64,000 nt of DNA from Chitinophagaceae bacterium (GTDB taxonomy: Bacteria > Bacteroidota > Bacteroidia > Chitinophagales > Chitinophagaceae), in NCBI GenBank assembly GCA_016710745.1, contig JADJVB010000005.1:62001-126000 (forward strand), read 5' to 3'. A program made the position numbers and the translations under genes. Shown one piece after another: positions 1 through 7,458 of this stretch (positions within the stretch are counted from its first letter, which is position 1; every line of letters starts with the position of its first letter). The notes beneath the pieces are model-generated. The model saw nothing but the letters and a program-made list of their open reading frames with translations. It did no database searches and was not told the DNA's origin.

Positions 1-303
1 ATCCTGGGCATTTGAGCCGGCGGGCATACTAAAAAACACCCCAAATATTTTGTACCCGAAAATAAAACCAACCACTGCGTTAATCAAGATCTCCGTCATA
101 GATGCCGGTTCGCCCACAGTGATCATTTCTTCCCTGGGCGATAACAACCCCAGTTTTTCCTTACGTTGCATCTCTTTGCTTAACACTATAGCAGCGGTTA
201 CGAAGCCCATGGCTACCATCAGTCCGAACGTATTGAGTAAACTTAGTCCGTGCCATTCTACACCAAACCAATCTTTGAAAATATAGTATAAGTTGGGATA
301 CAT
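1..303 (-). CDS. lgt: prolipoprotein diacylglyceryl transferase, N-terminal part (runs off window)
   Basis: The reading frame opens with an ATG at 303-301 and runs off the left edge, so only about 101 residues are visible. The start (MYPNLYYIFKDWFGVEWHG) and the following hydrophobic segment (LSLLNTFGLMVAMGFVTAAIVL) resemble the N-terminus of the Bacteroidota form of Lgt, the inner-membrane enzyme that moves diacylglycerol from phosphatidylglycerol to the lipobox cysteine of prelipoproteins. A second hydrophobic stretch follows near residues 72-92. The catalytic region lies outside the window, so the call rests on N-terminal likeness only. Several lipoproteins in this window would be its substrates. 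Confidence 0.72.
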   Translation of the reverse strand, partial: MYPNLYYIFKDWFGVEWHGLSLLNTFGLMVAMGFVTAAIVLSKEMQRKEKLGLLSPREEMITVGEPASMTEILINAVVGFIFGYKIFGVFFSMPAGSNAQD

Positions 304-393
304 CTGTTCAGTTTAGTTTTAACATTCCGAACTGCAATATACTGATTCGCTCATTATTTCAATCGCCAAACAGGCATATAGATAAATGGAGAC

Positions 394-426
394 GATAAAA
401 AAGCCTCCTGTAAAATCAGGAGGCTT
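394..426 (-). terminator. Rho-independent terminator after the bacilliredoxin gene
   Basis: A 10-bp perfect stem (AAGCCTCCTG / CAGGAGGCTT, 401-410 with 417-426) with a 6-base loop is followed on the minus strand by a run of T. It lies 24 bases past the stop of the bacilliredoxin gene. Confidence 0.88.
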
Positions 427-449
427 GTATCAGGTGTTTATAAAACAAA

Positions 450-866
450 TTAATTACAATGCTGCTCAAAAGCACCAATCAGGTTCTCCGCAATCATTTG
501 TGCACTGCGGCCTTCAATATTATGACGTTCAATATAATGTACCAATTTACCATCTTTAAATAAAGCAATGGCCGGCGATGACGGCGGATAAGGCATTAAA
601 TGCTCCCTCACTTTATTAACGGCTTCCACATCAAAACCAGCGAAACTGGTAGTGATGTTGTCAGGCTTTTTTGCCGCATTATGAACAGCCATTAAAACAC
701 CCGGACGTGCAGTGCCTGCACTGCAGCCGCAAACCGAGTTGATCATCACCAGGGTCGTTCCTTTTTCGGCCAGCGTGGTTTCAACAGCTTCGGCGGTCAA
801 TAATTCGGAAAAGCCATTTTCGGTTAACTCTTCTTTCATGGGTATTACAATTTCTTCTGGATACAT
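450..866 (-). CDS. BrxA/BrxB family bacilliredoxin (YphP/YqiW type)
   Basis: This 138-residue protein matches the length and motifs of the bacilliredoxins, which remove bacillithiol from mixed disulfides on oxidised cytosolic proteins. It begins MYPEEIVIPM, typical of the family, and carries the CGC active site (VCGCSAG, Cys46 and Cys48) in a thioredoxin-like fold. A further cysteine is the penultimate residue. It fits with bshB1 at the other end of the window, which makes bacillithiol. The gene is single, with a Bacteroidota -7 element upstream at 894-901 and its own terminator. BrxA and BrxB cannot be told apart from sequence alone. Confidence 0.93.
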   Translation of the reverse strand: MYPEEIVIPMKEELTENGFSELLTAEAVETTLAEKGTTLVMINSVCGCSAGTARPGVLMAVHNAAKKPDNITTSFAGFDVEAVNKVREHLMPYPPSSPAIALFKDGKLVHYIERHNIEGRSAQMIAENLIGAFEQHCN

Positions 867-893
867 AGTTCTGTTTTTTATTTTTATTCAGTG

Positions 894-901
894 CAAAATT
901 A
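894..901 (-). promoter_or_regulatory. -7 promoter element for the bacilliredoxin gene
   Basis: On the minus strand this reads TAATTTTG, matching the Bacteroidota -7 consensus TAnnTTTG. It sits 28 bases before the ATG. No clear -33 TTTG is seen. Confidence 0.45.
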
Positions 902-1118
902 CACTCTTCTTTATTAAAACATCGTTACCGGGAAATACATTTCCCAATATCGACATTTAAATATTCGGAAATACTGTCATGTAAAAAATAACAAACCGGC
1001 CATTCTGTCTATTTTAGAAATGAAAAATTGCAATATTGTCTTTAAAAATGGATTGGAATATAATTTGACCAATATAATCAGCAGACAATAAAATTAAAAA
1101 CCTCAAAAAATAAAAGCT

Positions 1119-1559
1119 ATGACACTCGTAAAAGTTAACAACCCCATCAACAAAACCTTTGATGGCCTGATGAACGAATTATTTAATGATTTGCCGGTAA
1201 GTTTTGGTAAAACCATCCGGGAAGATGTGCTGCATTTTCCGCCCGCAAACATTGTTGAAAAAGCAGATGCTTATCAAATTGAAATGGCAGTGCCGGGTTT
1301 GGAGAAAAAGGATTTTGAAGTAAAGCTCGACGGCAAAGTATTAACCATCAGTGCTGAAAAGAAAACCGAGACAGCCGCGGAGAATGAAAAAATGATCCGC
1401 AAAGAATTTGGTTACAAATCTTTCAAACGGAGTTTTACACTTGATGAAAAGATTGATGCAGCCAAAATTGCCGCCAGGTACGAAAACGGAATTTTGAAGC
1501 TGGAACTTCCTAAAAAAGAAGAAGTGAAGAATGAAGCGAAAGCGATTGTGATTCAGTAA
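1119..1559 (+). CDS. small heat-shock protein, Hsp20/alpha-crystallin family
   Basis: The 146-residue product is a cytosolic holdase chaperone of the Hsp20 family, which binds unfolding proteins without ATP. The alpha-crystallin domain covers about residues 38-138, from the PPANIVEKADAYQIEMAVPGL segment to the family signature near the C-terminus (ARYENGILKLELPKK, of the A-x-x-x-N-G-v-L type). The C-terminal tail ends with an I-V-I motif of the kind used for oligomer assembly. The gene stands alone between convergent and divergent neighbours and is closed by a strong terminator. No CIRCE-like repeat was noticed upstream. Confidence 0.95.
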   Translation: MTLVKVNNPINKTFDGLMNELFNDLPVSFGKTIREDVLHFPPANIVEKADAYQIEMAVPGLEKKDFEVKLDGKVLTISAEKKTETAAENEKMIRKEFGYKSFKRSFTLDEKIDAAKIAARYENGILKLELPKKEEVKNEAKAIVIQ

Positions 1560-1608
1560 AAGTTTAGTTTTTTTTCATAAATACATACAGTTGGTTTGGT
1601 CTCGTTAA

Positions 1609-1624
1609 CCCGATGGCTATCGGG
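1609..1624. repeat. short palindrome of a possibly dispersed type
   Basis: CCCGATGGCTATCGGG is a hairpin with 6-bp arms. It lies between the Hsp20 stop and its terminator. Palindromes close to CCCGATAGCTATCGGG are, from memory, common in Bacteroidota intergenic DNA. Only one copy was noticed in this window. Confidence 0.4.
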
Positions 1625-1635
1625 TACGGGGAATC

Positions 1636-1668
1636 GGTCTTCCCAATTTTGGGAAGACCCTTTTTTTA
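1636..1668 (+). terminator. Rho-independent terminator after hsp20
   Basis: GGTCTTCCCAATTTTGGGAAGACC forms a 9-10 bp stem followed by a run of seven T. It ends at the stop of the convergent NTF2-like gene. Confidence 0.9.
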
Positions 1669-2118
1669 TTCGCAGTTAATTTTACGCCGCGTATCAATAA
1701 TGTATTGAATTTTCCATTCGCCTTTTACGCGTACCAATTGAAAAGAGTTTACACCGCAATGGCTGAATTTTCCACTAAAATAAAATTTATAGGGAGTCCA
1801 TACACTGGCCAGATCAGCATCTATGTTGATGGTTTCAAAGCTGATCTGTTCATCAGCAGCGCCCGCAGGTAAACTGCTGATACTTTCAATGAATCCGGCA
1901 ACAGGTTCATTTTTTACGACTATCTCACCCGTTTTATTCTTACCGATGGTTTGCAAAATGGCGCTGTCTGCAAAAACAGATCCCAGTAAAGCCGCATCGC
2001 CGTTTTTCATGGCAAAAAAAAGGTTGTTGATCACTGTTTTTACAGAGTCTTCCGTTGTTTGTGCTTTTGCAAATACTACCACAAAAGTTAGTGCCAGGAT
2101 GAATGACAGTTTTTTCAT
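1666..2118 (-). CDS. secreted NTF2-like (SnoaL/DUF4440-type) protein
   Basis: The 150-residue protein has a signal peptide (MKKLSFILALTFVVVFAKAQ, cleaved near residue 19) and then an NTF2-like alpha+beta barrel. Features of the fold include an N-terminal helix (EDSVKTVINNLFFAMKNGD), an LLGSVFADSAILQTIG segment and a C-terminal strand (FQLVRVKGEWKIQYIIDTRR). Such proteins are usually periplasmic ligand binders or enzymes of unknown substrate, and no catalytic residues can be assigned. It starts 5 bases after the speA stop, so it is probably co-transcribed with arginine decarboxylase. A role in arginine metabolism is not shown. Confidence 0.82.
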   Translation of the reverse strand: MKKLSFILALTFVVVFAKAQTTEDSVKTVINNLFFAMKNGDAALLGSVFADSAILQTIGKNKTGEIVVKNEPVAGFIESISSLPAGAADEQISFETINIDADLASVWTPYKFYFSGKFSHCGVNSFQLVRVKGEWKIQYIIDTRRKINCE

Positions 2119-2123
2119 AAAAT

Positions 2124-3554
2124 TTATTTATAGCCCAAGATCTTCAGCATGCTTTGCGAAGTTTGTTCTTTGGCATATACCCACTCCACCAATTTCCCGT
2201 TTTTATCCCGTTCAATGATTACGTGTTTTGGCGATGGTATCATGCAATGTTTGATCCCGCCATAACCACTGATCTGATCCTGGTAAGCACCGGTATGGAA
2301 GAAACCAACATACAAGGGTTCTTTATTCGATTCAAGCTTTTCTTCGTTAGTTGTTTTCACTTTTGGTAAAAAAACTTCGTTGATATGTTCTTCAGAATCA
2401 TAATAATCATGTCCGTCGCAGGTAATACCCCCTAATACAATACGTTGGTATTCGTTATCCCATTTATTGATGGGTAACATGAGGAATTTTTCGCCAATGC
2501 CCCAGGTATCGGGCAACGTGGTGATAAAAGAGGAGTCTATCATATACCAGGTTTCGCGGTCGTTCTGTACTTTTTCGCCGATAACACTGAAGATATGCGC
2601 CATGCTCTCCCCAACGGTAAAGCTTCCAAACTCGGTATAAATATTGGGCATGGGCACTTTTGCCTTTTTACATCCGGTTTTAATATTGCGAACGATCTCA
2701 TTGATCATAAACTGGTAATCGTAATTAAAACCCAGCGAATGTTTTATGGGAAAACCACCACCGATATTGATGGAATCCAATTCGGGACAAATTTTCTTTA
2801 GCTGGCAATACAGGTTAATACTTTTCTGCAATTCGCTCCAGTAATAAATATCGTCTTTGATGCCTTTGTTCAAAAAGATATGCAGCATCTTCAACTGGAA
2901 TTTGTCTTCATTTCCTTCAATCTCATCAACATAAAATTCCAGTACGTCTTTTGCTTTTATGCCCAACCTGCTGGTGTAAAACGGAAAAGTAGGCTCTTCC
3001 TCAGCTGCGATACGGATACCCAGTTTGAAAGGCTCTCCCGTTCGGATATTCCGTTTGTACATATTCAGCTCCTCTTTGTTATCCAGTACCGGTATCACAT
3101 TTTTAAATCCATCATTAATGAGCTTGGCAATTCGACTGGTATAATTTTTTTGTTTAAACCCGTTGCAAATAATATGGATGTCCTTGGTGATCTTTCTTTT
3201 TTTGTGCAGCGAATTAATAATGTCAATATCATAAGCGTATGATGTTTCAAGATGAATATCATGTTTTAAAGTCTCTTCCACAATAAAACTAAAATGTGAG
3301 CTCTTTGTACAATAACTATAATGATACTTGCCTTCGTATTTATGCTTTTTAAAAGCATTGGCGAACATCTTTTTTGCTTTATTAATCTGCATACCAATTT
3401 TAGGCAAATAACTGAGTTTTAACGGCGTGCCATGTTTATCAATGAGTGCTTTAATATCCACATCATTATATTGCAGGTAATCATCTTTCAGTTTAAAATC
3501 TTCCTGCGGAAAATTGAATGTCTGTTGTACAAGGCTGTCGTAAGTATTGTTCAT
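2124..3554 (-). CDS. speA: arginine decarboxylase, PLP-dependent fold III type
   Basis: This 476-residue protein resembles the Bacteroidota arginine decarboxylase with an alanine-racemase-like TIM barrel; it would convert arginine to agmatine. Visible features are the likely PLP lysine in HYSYCTKSSHFSF, a glycine-rich phosphate-binding segment (INIGGGFP) and a C-terminal beta domain (GGITCDGHDYYDSEE, YVGFFHTGAYQDQISGYGG). The ATG at 3554 is preferred to an upstream one at 3650 because the extra segment would cross the rplT terminator and the putative promoter at 3593-3600. An agmatinase-family gene at 57265-58314 could supply the next step to putrescine. Confidence 0.9.
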   Translation of the reverse strand: MNNTYDSLVQQTFNFPQEDFKLKDDYLQYNDVDIKALIDKHGTPLKLSYLPKIGMQINKAKKMFANAFKKHKYEGKYHYSYCTKSSHFSFIVEETLKHDIHLETSYAYDIDIINSLHKKRKITKDIHIICNGFKQKNYTSRIAKLINDGFKNVIPVLDNKEELNMYKRNIRTGEPFKLGIRIAAEEEPTFPFYTSRLGIKAKDVLEFYVDEIEGNEDKFQLKMLHIFLNKGIKDDIYYWSELQKSINLYCQLKKICPELDSINIGGGFPIKHSLGFNYDYQFMINEIVRNIKTGCKKAKVPMPNIYTEFGSFTVGESMAHIFSVIGEKVQNDRETWYMIDSSFITTLPDTWGIGEKFLMLPINKWDNEYQRIVLGGITCDGHDYYDSEEHINEVFLPKVKTTNEEKLESNKEPLYVGFFHTGAYQDQISGYGGIKHCMIPSPKHVIIERDKNGKLVEWVYAKEQTSQSMLKILGYK

Positions 3555-3592
3555 TAATTGATTTACCTGTTTTTGGTTAGTGATAATTTCAG

Positions 3593-3600
3593 CAAAAATA
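3593..3600 (-). promoter_or_regulatory. -7 promoter element for speA
   Basis: On the minus strand this reads TATTTTTG (TAnnTTTG). It lies between the rplT terminator and the chosen speA start, which supports an independent speA transcript. Confidence 0.42.
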
Positions 3601-3623
3601 GCTGAATACTGATATTTATGGCA

Positions 3624-3658
3624 TAAAAAAACCGGCTGCGATAAAATCACAACCGGTT
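3624..3658 (-). terminator. terminator after rplT
   Basis: On the minus strand AACCGGTTGTGA and TCGCAGCCGGTT pair with one mismatch and are followed by a T-run. It lies 23 bases past the rplT stop. Confidence 0.88.
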
Positions 3659-3680
3659 CGGTATGTTTAAGCAGGCAGTG

Positions 3681-4028
3681 TTACTTAACCGACTCGATCA
3701 ATTTCTTAAATGTTTCGGGCTCATTCATGGCCAGGTCGGCCAACACCTTACGGTTCAGGTCGATCCCTTTAACAGACAGTTTATTGATGAACTGGCTGTA
3801 CGTCATGCTGCCTTCTTCCCTTACGGCTGCATTAATACGGGCGATCCACAACGTGCGGTACTCACGCTTCTTTAATTTACGGCCAACGTAGCTATACGTT
3901 AAACCTTTCTCCATTACGTTTTTGGCAACGGTGTATACATTTTTACGCTTACCATAGTATCCTTTGGCAGCTTTTAATATTCTTTTGCGGCGTGCCCTGC
4001 TGGCTACTGCATTTACTGAACGTGGCAT
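3681..4028 (-). CDS. rplT: 50S ribosomal protein L20
   Basis: The 115-residue protein has the normal L20 length and conserved start MPRSVNAVASRARRKRILKAAKGYYGKRKN. L20 binds 23S rRNA early in large-subunit assembly; in several bacteria it also represses its own operon. It follows rpmI by 77 bases on the same strand, the universal rpmI-rplT order, and is closed by a strong terminator. The infC and thrS genes that normally precede this pair are about 7.3 kb upstream here. Confidence 0.98.
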   Translation of the reverse strand: MPRSVNAVASRARRKRILKAAKGYYGKRKNVYTVAKNVMEKGLTYSYVGRKLKKREYRTLWIARINAAVREEGSMTYSQFINKLSVKGIDLNRKVLADLAMNEPETFKKLIESVK

Positions 4029-4105
4029 ATCTTAATTTTTTTAAAGTTAATAGTTTGATTAGCTGTTGGCTGTTAGCGCTTAGCTATTAGCGACGAGCTG
4101 GTGGG

Positions 4106-4303
4106 TTATTTCATACCCAATAGTCTTTTTACAAAATGCATGTTTGGATCACTCACAACACCCATTTTACGCATATTACGTTTACGTTTTTTGGATTTTT
4201 TTGTCAAGATGTGACGTTTGAAAGCTTTTTGGAACATGATCTTACCGGTTCCGGTAACTTTAAAGCGCTTCTTGGCGCTGCTGTTGGTTTTAACCTTTGG
4301 CAT
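4106..4303 (-). CDS. rpmI: 50S ribosomal protein L35
   Basis: The 65-residue, highly basic protein matches L35: MPKVKTNSSAKKRFKVTGTG at the start and HILTKKSKKRKRNMR in the middle. It is the first gene of a two-gene operon with rplT. A promoter with good Bacteroidota -33 and -7 elements lies at 4410-4441, giving a leader of about 100 bases. In most bacteria this gene is directly downstream of infC. Confidence 0.98.
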   Translation of the reverse strand: MPKVKTNSSAKKRFKVTGTGKIMFQKAFKRHILTKKSKKRKRNMRKMGVVSDPNMHFVKRLLGMK

Positions 4304-4409
4304 TACATAACTGTTTTTAGTTACTCCCTACTGGCGGTTCCGAAACTTCGGGACACTTGTTGAGCCTTGTGGGAAATGTCTGAAAAAGAGAGTTTTCTTT
4401 TTCGGGCGG

Positions 4410-4441
4410 CAAAGATAGGGCAAAATTGCCATAATAGGCAA
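4410..4441 (-). promoter_or_regulatory. promoter of rpmI-rplT
   Basis: On the minus strand there is TATCTTTG at 4417-4410 (TAnnTTTG) and a TTG at 4441-4439, with 21 bases between them. This spacing fits the Bacteroidota primary sigma factor consensus. Confidence 0.6.
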
Positions 4442-4559
4442 GCGCTGAGGAAGTTTTTTTTGCTGTGGCCACTTTGCTGATATTATGCAGTATTGTTGCT
4501 GCCGGGATAAAAATTCGTTTCGTACGGGTGGGGAATCAATACCTACAACCAATATGACC

Positions 4560-4595
4560 AACCAGGGCGCAAAATATGCATTTTGCGCCCTGGTT
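4560..4595. repeat. 15-bp perfect inverted repeat between lipoprotein gene and rpmI promoter
   Basis: AACCAGGGCGCAAAA and its exact complement flank a 6-base loop (TATGCA). It starts 22 bases past the stop of the lipoprotein gene on the minus strand. The following minus-strand sequence is only modestly T-rich, so it is a likely but not classical terminator of the 6729-4617 operon. With the rpmI promoter it accounts for the 313-base gap 4304-4616, in which nothing else was seen. Confidence 0.6.
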
Positions 4596-4616
4596 AGTAC
4601 CCAAACACATATACAT

Positions 4617-4901
4617 TTATTTTGGCATAGCATTCATCACTTCCTGCAAACACTCGTTCAGCTTTTTATTATAGGCTTCTTCGGCAGGTTTATCATTTTT
4701 TAGCTTCACAAAGTTTTCGCCCTGGATTTTTGAACATTCCAGCCATATCTTTTTACGCTCAGGGTCCTGCCGCTGCATGCCCTTGGTCTTCATCCGGCAA
4801 TCACAAACCTCGTCGGCAAGTGCGGTTCCGTCTACTTTAGATTGGCAACCAATGGAAAGCAGCATTACCATCAATGCCGCAAAAACAAAATAATTTTTCA
4901 T
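4617..4901 (-). CDS. small cysteine-containing lipoprotein, paralogue of its upstream neighbour
   Basis: The family is not recognised. The 94-residue product has a lipoprotein signal (MKNYFVFAALMVMLLSIGC, lipobox cysteine at residue 19) and a mature part of about 75 residues with the motif LADEVCDCRMKTKGM, then DPERKKIWLECSKIQGENF and a final cysteine in LNECLQEV. The same pattern, with all four mature cysteines in register, occurs in the gene just upstream, so the two arose by tandem duplication. Conserved cysteines suggest two disulfides or metal binding in the periplasm; that is inference. It is the last gene of a four-gene operon. Confidence 0.82.
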   Translation of the reverse strand: MKNYFVFAALMVMLLSIGCQSKVDGTALADEVCDCRMKTKGMQRQDPERKKIWLECSKIQGENFVKLKNDKPAEEAYNKKLNECLQEVMNAMPK

Positions 4902-4959
4902 TGTAACAATTTTTAAGTTTATAATCTGATTAGGTGATCTGTAATTACCGGCAGCCTGA

Positions 4960-5238
4960 CTATTTTCCTGCCGTAAGTTCGTCCAGGCATTCCTTCAGTC
5001 GTTTACTGTAGGCTTTGGCAGCATCTTTATTACCGGTTAGTTTTTTAAAATTGGCACCCTGCAGATCAAGGCAGGATTTCCATATTTTCATTCTTTCAGG
5101 ATCATTGTATTTCATGCCTTTTGTTTTCCATTTACAATCGCATACTTCATTGGCAAGCACAAGCCCGTCAACTTTTTTTTCCCCGCCACAGGCATACAGG
5201 ATACCCGTAATGGCAATCAGCGCAATAACTTTTTTCAT
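4960..5238 (-). CDS. small cysteine-containing lipoprotein, first copy of tandem pair
   Basis: The family is not recognised. Starting at the ATG at 5238, it encodes 92 residues with a lipoprotein signal (MKKVIALIAITGILYACGG). The mature part has LANEVCDCKWKTKGM, DPERMKIWKSCLDLQGANFKKL and LKECLDEL, collinear with the neighbouring lipoprotein at 4617-4901. An in-frame start at 5277 would extend into the preceding gene and put non-hydrophobic residues before the signal, so it was rejected. The gap to the preceding stop is 23 bases, consistent with one transcript. Confidence 0.83.
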   Translation of the reverse strand: MKKVIALIAITGILYACGGEKKVDGLVLANEVCDCKWKTKGMKYNDPERMKIWKSCLDLQGANFKKLTGNKDAAKAYSKRLKECLDELTAGK

Positions 5239-5261
5239 TTTTCGTGAGTTTACGTGATGAA

Positions 5262-6458
5262 TCAGTCTTTCGGACAAAGTTTTTTCCGGTCGGAAAAGGA
5301 ATTAATGAAATTGATGGCATCCTGGTCCTGCCGCACACCAAGATCAAGGTTATACAATTTTATTTTTTCCTGCGGAACGCCGTCTTTATATCCTTCATTT
5401 ACCAATATGGTACCAATACGGGTGATGTTACCCTGGATACACGATTGTATATAAATGTATGATTTTGAAGTTAAGCTCGTGGTTGTATAATTCCTGCAAT
5501 ACTGATCTTTGTATTTGGCATCGCCCTCATACGCCAGTTTGATCGCTTTATCATACATCTCCTTACCCTGCCACGAAAACTGGGTTTTACTTCCATCAAC
5601 CATCATAGCCGGCGCGAGCGTTTTCATCATGGCCACCTTCAGCAATTGTGGATTTCCTTCCCGTAAAATCTGATGAAGAAAATCTGCCATTGCTGCAGCT
5701 GTTTTAAAATCCGGCACCTCTAATTGGGGTAAAGACGCTGCTTCTTTTCTTGCGATATCTTCTGCCAACGTGTATGCCAGGGTTTTCAATTCCATTTGTT
5801 TATATTTTGATTCAGTTAGCTGTTGTGTTGAAATAACCTTTCTGTTGTTTGAACCCGAACTTGAATTAAAACTTTTCCAGGGATCTTTGAAATTATCACG
5901 GAAGAGCCTTACATCGTATACCTGTTCTACTGTTTCTAATGAATAATTGGGGCCAAGCATATCGGCTTTTATCTTCAGGAAAAAAAATACATTGTTGGGA
6001 CTCGTCCAGGTAAAATTCTTTTCCATATCAATGGCAGGGCCTTCATGCAGGGTAACGATCTTATCAAAATAATAGCCATAGAATAATTTCCAGTCGGTAG
6101 AAATCAACTTTTCAATATCGGCCAGCGTGGGGTTGGGAATGCCTTCCCATTCGTTATAACCGGTTCTGAATTTTTGGTAGCTGTATTTTGTACCTCCAAC
6201 ATATTGGTAAACCGCATCGCCAACTACTTTAACCACCAGGCCCGGATAGTCCTTAGATTTCAGCCTGATATGTACACCACGTACGTATTCCCAATTGCCA
6301 CTGCCCGAATTCCACTGGCGGGTTCCGGTGCTTTTTGTGAATTTAATATCAATTGTGAGCGGCGTGGTAAGGTCCTTCCTCGTTACCGCATCTGATGGCT
6401 GTGCAAAGGCAGCAGCAAACAGGCACATACAACATGTGAATAATAAAAACTGTTTCAT
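5262..6458 (-). CDS. secreted protein of unknown function, 398 residues
   Basis: I do not recognise the family. A signal peptide is clear (MKQFLLFTCCMCLFAAAFAQ). The mature protein is soluble-looking and mixed, with a strand-rich first half (TPLTIDIKFTKSTGTRQWN, VRGVHIRLKSKDYPGLVVKV, a tryptophan/tyrosine-rich middle) and a helical segment around residues 215-290 (MELKTLAYTLAEDIARKEA). Three cysteines lie near the C-terminus. There are no transmembrane helices or known catalytic motifs. It sits between a small secreted proline-rich protein (16-base gap) and the tandem lipoproteins (23-base gap), so all four probably act together in the envelope. Confidence 0.8.
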   Translation of the reverse strand: MKQFLLFTCCMCLFAAAFAQPSDAVTRKDLTTPLTIDIKFTKSTGTRQWNSGSGNWEYVRGVHIRLKSKDYPGLVVKVVGDAVYQYVGGTKYSYQKFRTGYNEWEGIPNPTLADIEKLISTDWKLFYGYYFDKIVTLHEGPAIDMEKNFTWTSPNNVFFFLKIKADMLGPNYSLETVEQVYDVRLFRDNFKDPWKSFNSSSGSNNRKVISTQQLTESKYKQMELKTLAYTLAEDIARKEAASLPQLEVPDFKTAAAMADFLHQILREGNPQLLKVAMMKTLAPAMMVDGSKTQFSWQGKEMYDKAIKLAYEGDAKYKDQYCRNYTTTSLTSKSYIYIQSCIQGNITRIGTILVNEGYKDGVPQEKIKLYNLDLGVRQDQDAINFINSFSDRKKLCPKD

Positions 6459-6474
6459 TTTACTGGTTTTAATG

Positions 6475-6729
6475 TTAGTAGATTACACGCTCTATCCCTT
6501 TACTGTTAACTCTTTTGCTTTTTTTAACCGGTGGTTTTACAGGTATTGAATCTGCTGGCGGTTTGGCTGTTCGGCGCACTTCCAATACGGCTTCACCCGA
6601 TTGTATGGTCCGGTATTCTACCGGTTCCGGCGTGCTAACGGAGTTGCCTGTCTTTGCCGGATTTATATGTTGCGCCTTTGCAGGCTGCAACAAACTCATA
6701 CTCATCAAAAGCAAAACAAGCCTTATCAA
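6475..6729 (-). CDS. small secreted protein, first gene of the unknown operon
   Basis: The 84-residue product has a signal peptide (MIRLVLLLMSMSLLQPAKAQ) and a short basic, proline-rich mature part (PPADSIPVKPPVKKSKR) that looks disordered. No family is recognised. It opens a four-gene operon whose members are all exported: this protein, a 398-residue protein and two tandem lipoproteins. It may be a flexible partner or anchor; this is a guess. Confidence 0.68.
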   Translation of the reverse strand: MIRLVLLLMSMSLLQPAKAQHINPAKTGNSVSTPEPVEYRTIQSGEAVLEVRRTAKPPADSIPVKPPVKKSKRVNSKGIERVIY

Positions 6730-6834
6730 AACAATATAATTAAATTTTATTATCGTGTTATCTGTTTTTTTCCACTAAAATGTAAATATGCAGCCAGCCA
6801 GTGTTTTTTTCATCACCCGTTTGGGTAATTTTAT

Positions 6835-7458
6835 TCATAACAGCATTAGTTCCCGCAGGCGTAAAATGAGGGTGCTGCGGGAATCTGTATTTAACTTGAG
6901 GTAAATATTTTTGATATGCGCCTTGACAGTGTTGATAGAAACAAAGAGATCTTCGGCTATCTGGTTATTCGTTTTACCGGCATAAATAAGTTCCACTACA
7001 GTAAACTCCCGTTCAGATATCTGGGTAGGCAAAGTCTTGTTTATATGTTCCAGGTTTATGTCCGGAAAACGATGCTTGTTCTTTTGCGCATGATTATATA
7101 AGGCTATTTCGAGGGTGGCGTATAAACCCGCTTCACTGAAGGGTTTTACTACATAACCTGATGGTTCGGTACTTTTAGCATGCTGCAACGTAATTTTATC
7201 TGAGTAAGAAGTTAGAAAAACAAAGGGCAAAGCATACTTTTCGTTGATGACCTTAGCGATTTCAATGCCTTCTTCGCTGCCATTCAGGTTTATATCAAGC
7301 AATACCAGGTCTGGTTGATTATTCTTCAGTTCTTCCAAAGCATCTTCCATGGAATACGCAATTGCCGACACATCAAAATCATTTGTCCTCAAGGCCGAAG
7401 CAATATCCTCAGCAATGATCGGCTCATCCTCAACTATCAATACCCTGGCTTCGGTCAT
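6835..7458 (-). CDS. response regulator, receiver domain plus LuxR-type DNA-binding domain
   Basis: The 207-residue protein has an N-terminal receiver domain (residues 1-120) with the acidic pair at 11-12, phospho-acceptor Asp55 (LVLLDINLNG), Thr83 and Lys105 (VVKPFSEA). A LuxR/NarL helix-turn-helix follows at about 145-207 (ISEREFTVVELIYAGKTNNQIAEDLFVSINTVKAHI). It should be a transcription factor switched on by the histidine kinase encoded upstream, whose stop overlaps this start by 4 bases (ATGA). The secreted-protein operon starts about 105 bases downstream and is a possible target. Confidence 0.95.
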   Translation of the reverse strand: MTEARVLIVEDEPIIAEDIASALRTNDFDVSAIAYSMEDALEELKNNQPDLVLLDINLNGSEEGIEIAKVINEKYALPFVFLTSYSDKITLQHAKSTEPSGYVVKPFSEAGLYATLEIALYNHAQKNKHRFPDINLEHINKTLPTQISEREFTVVELIYAGKTNNQIAEDLFVSINTVKAHIKNIYLKLNTDSRSTLILRLRELMLL

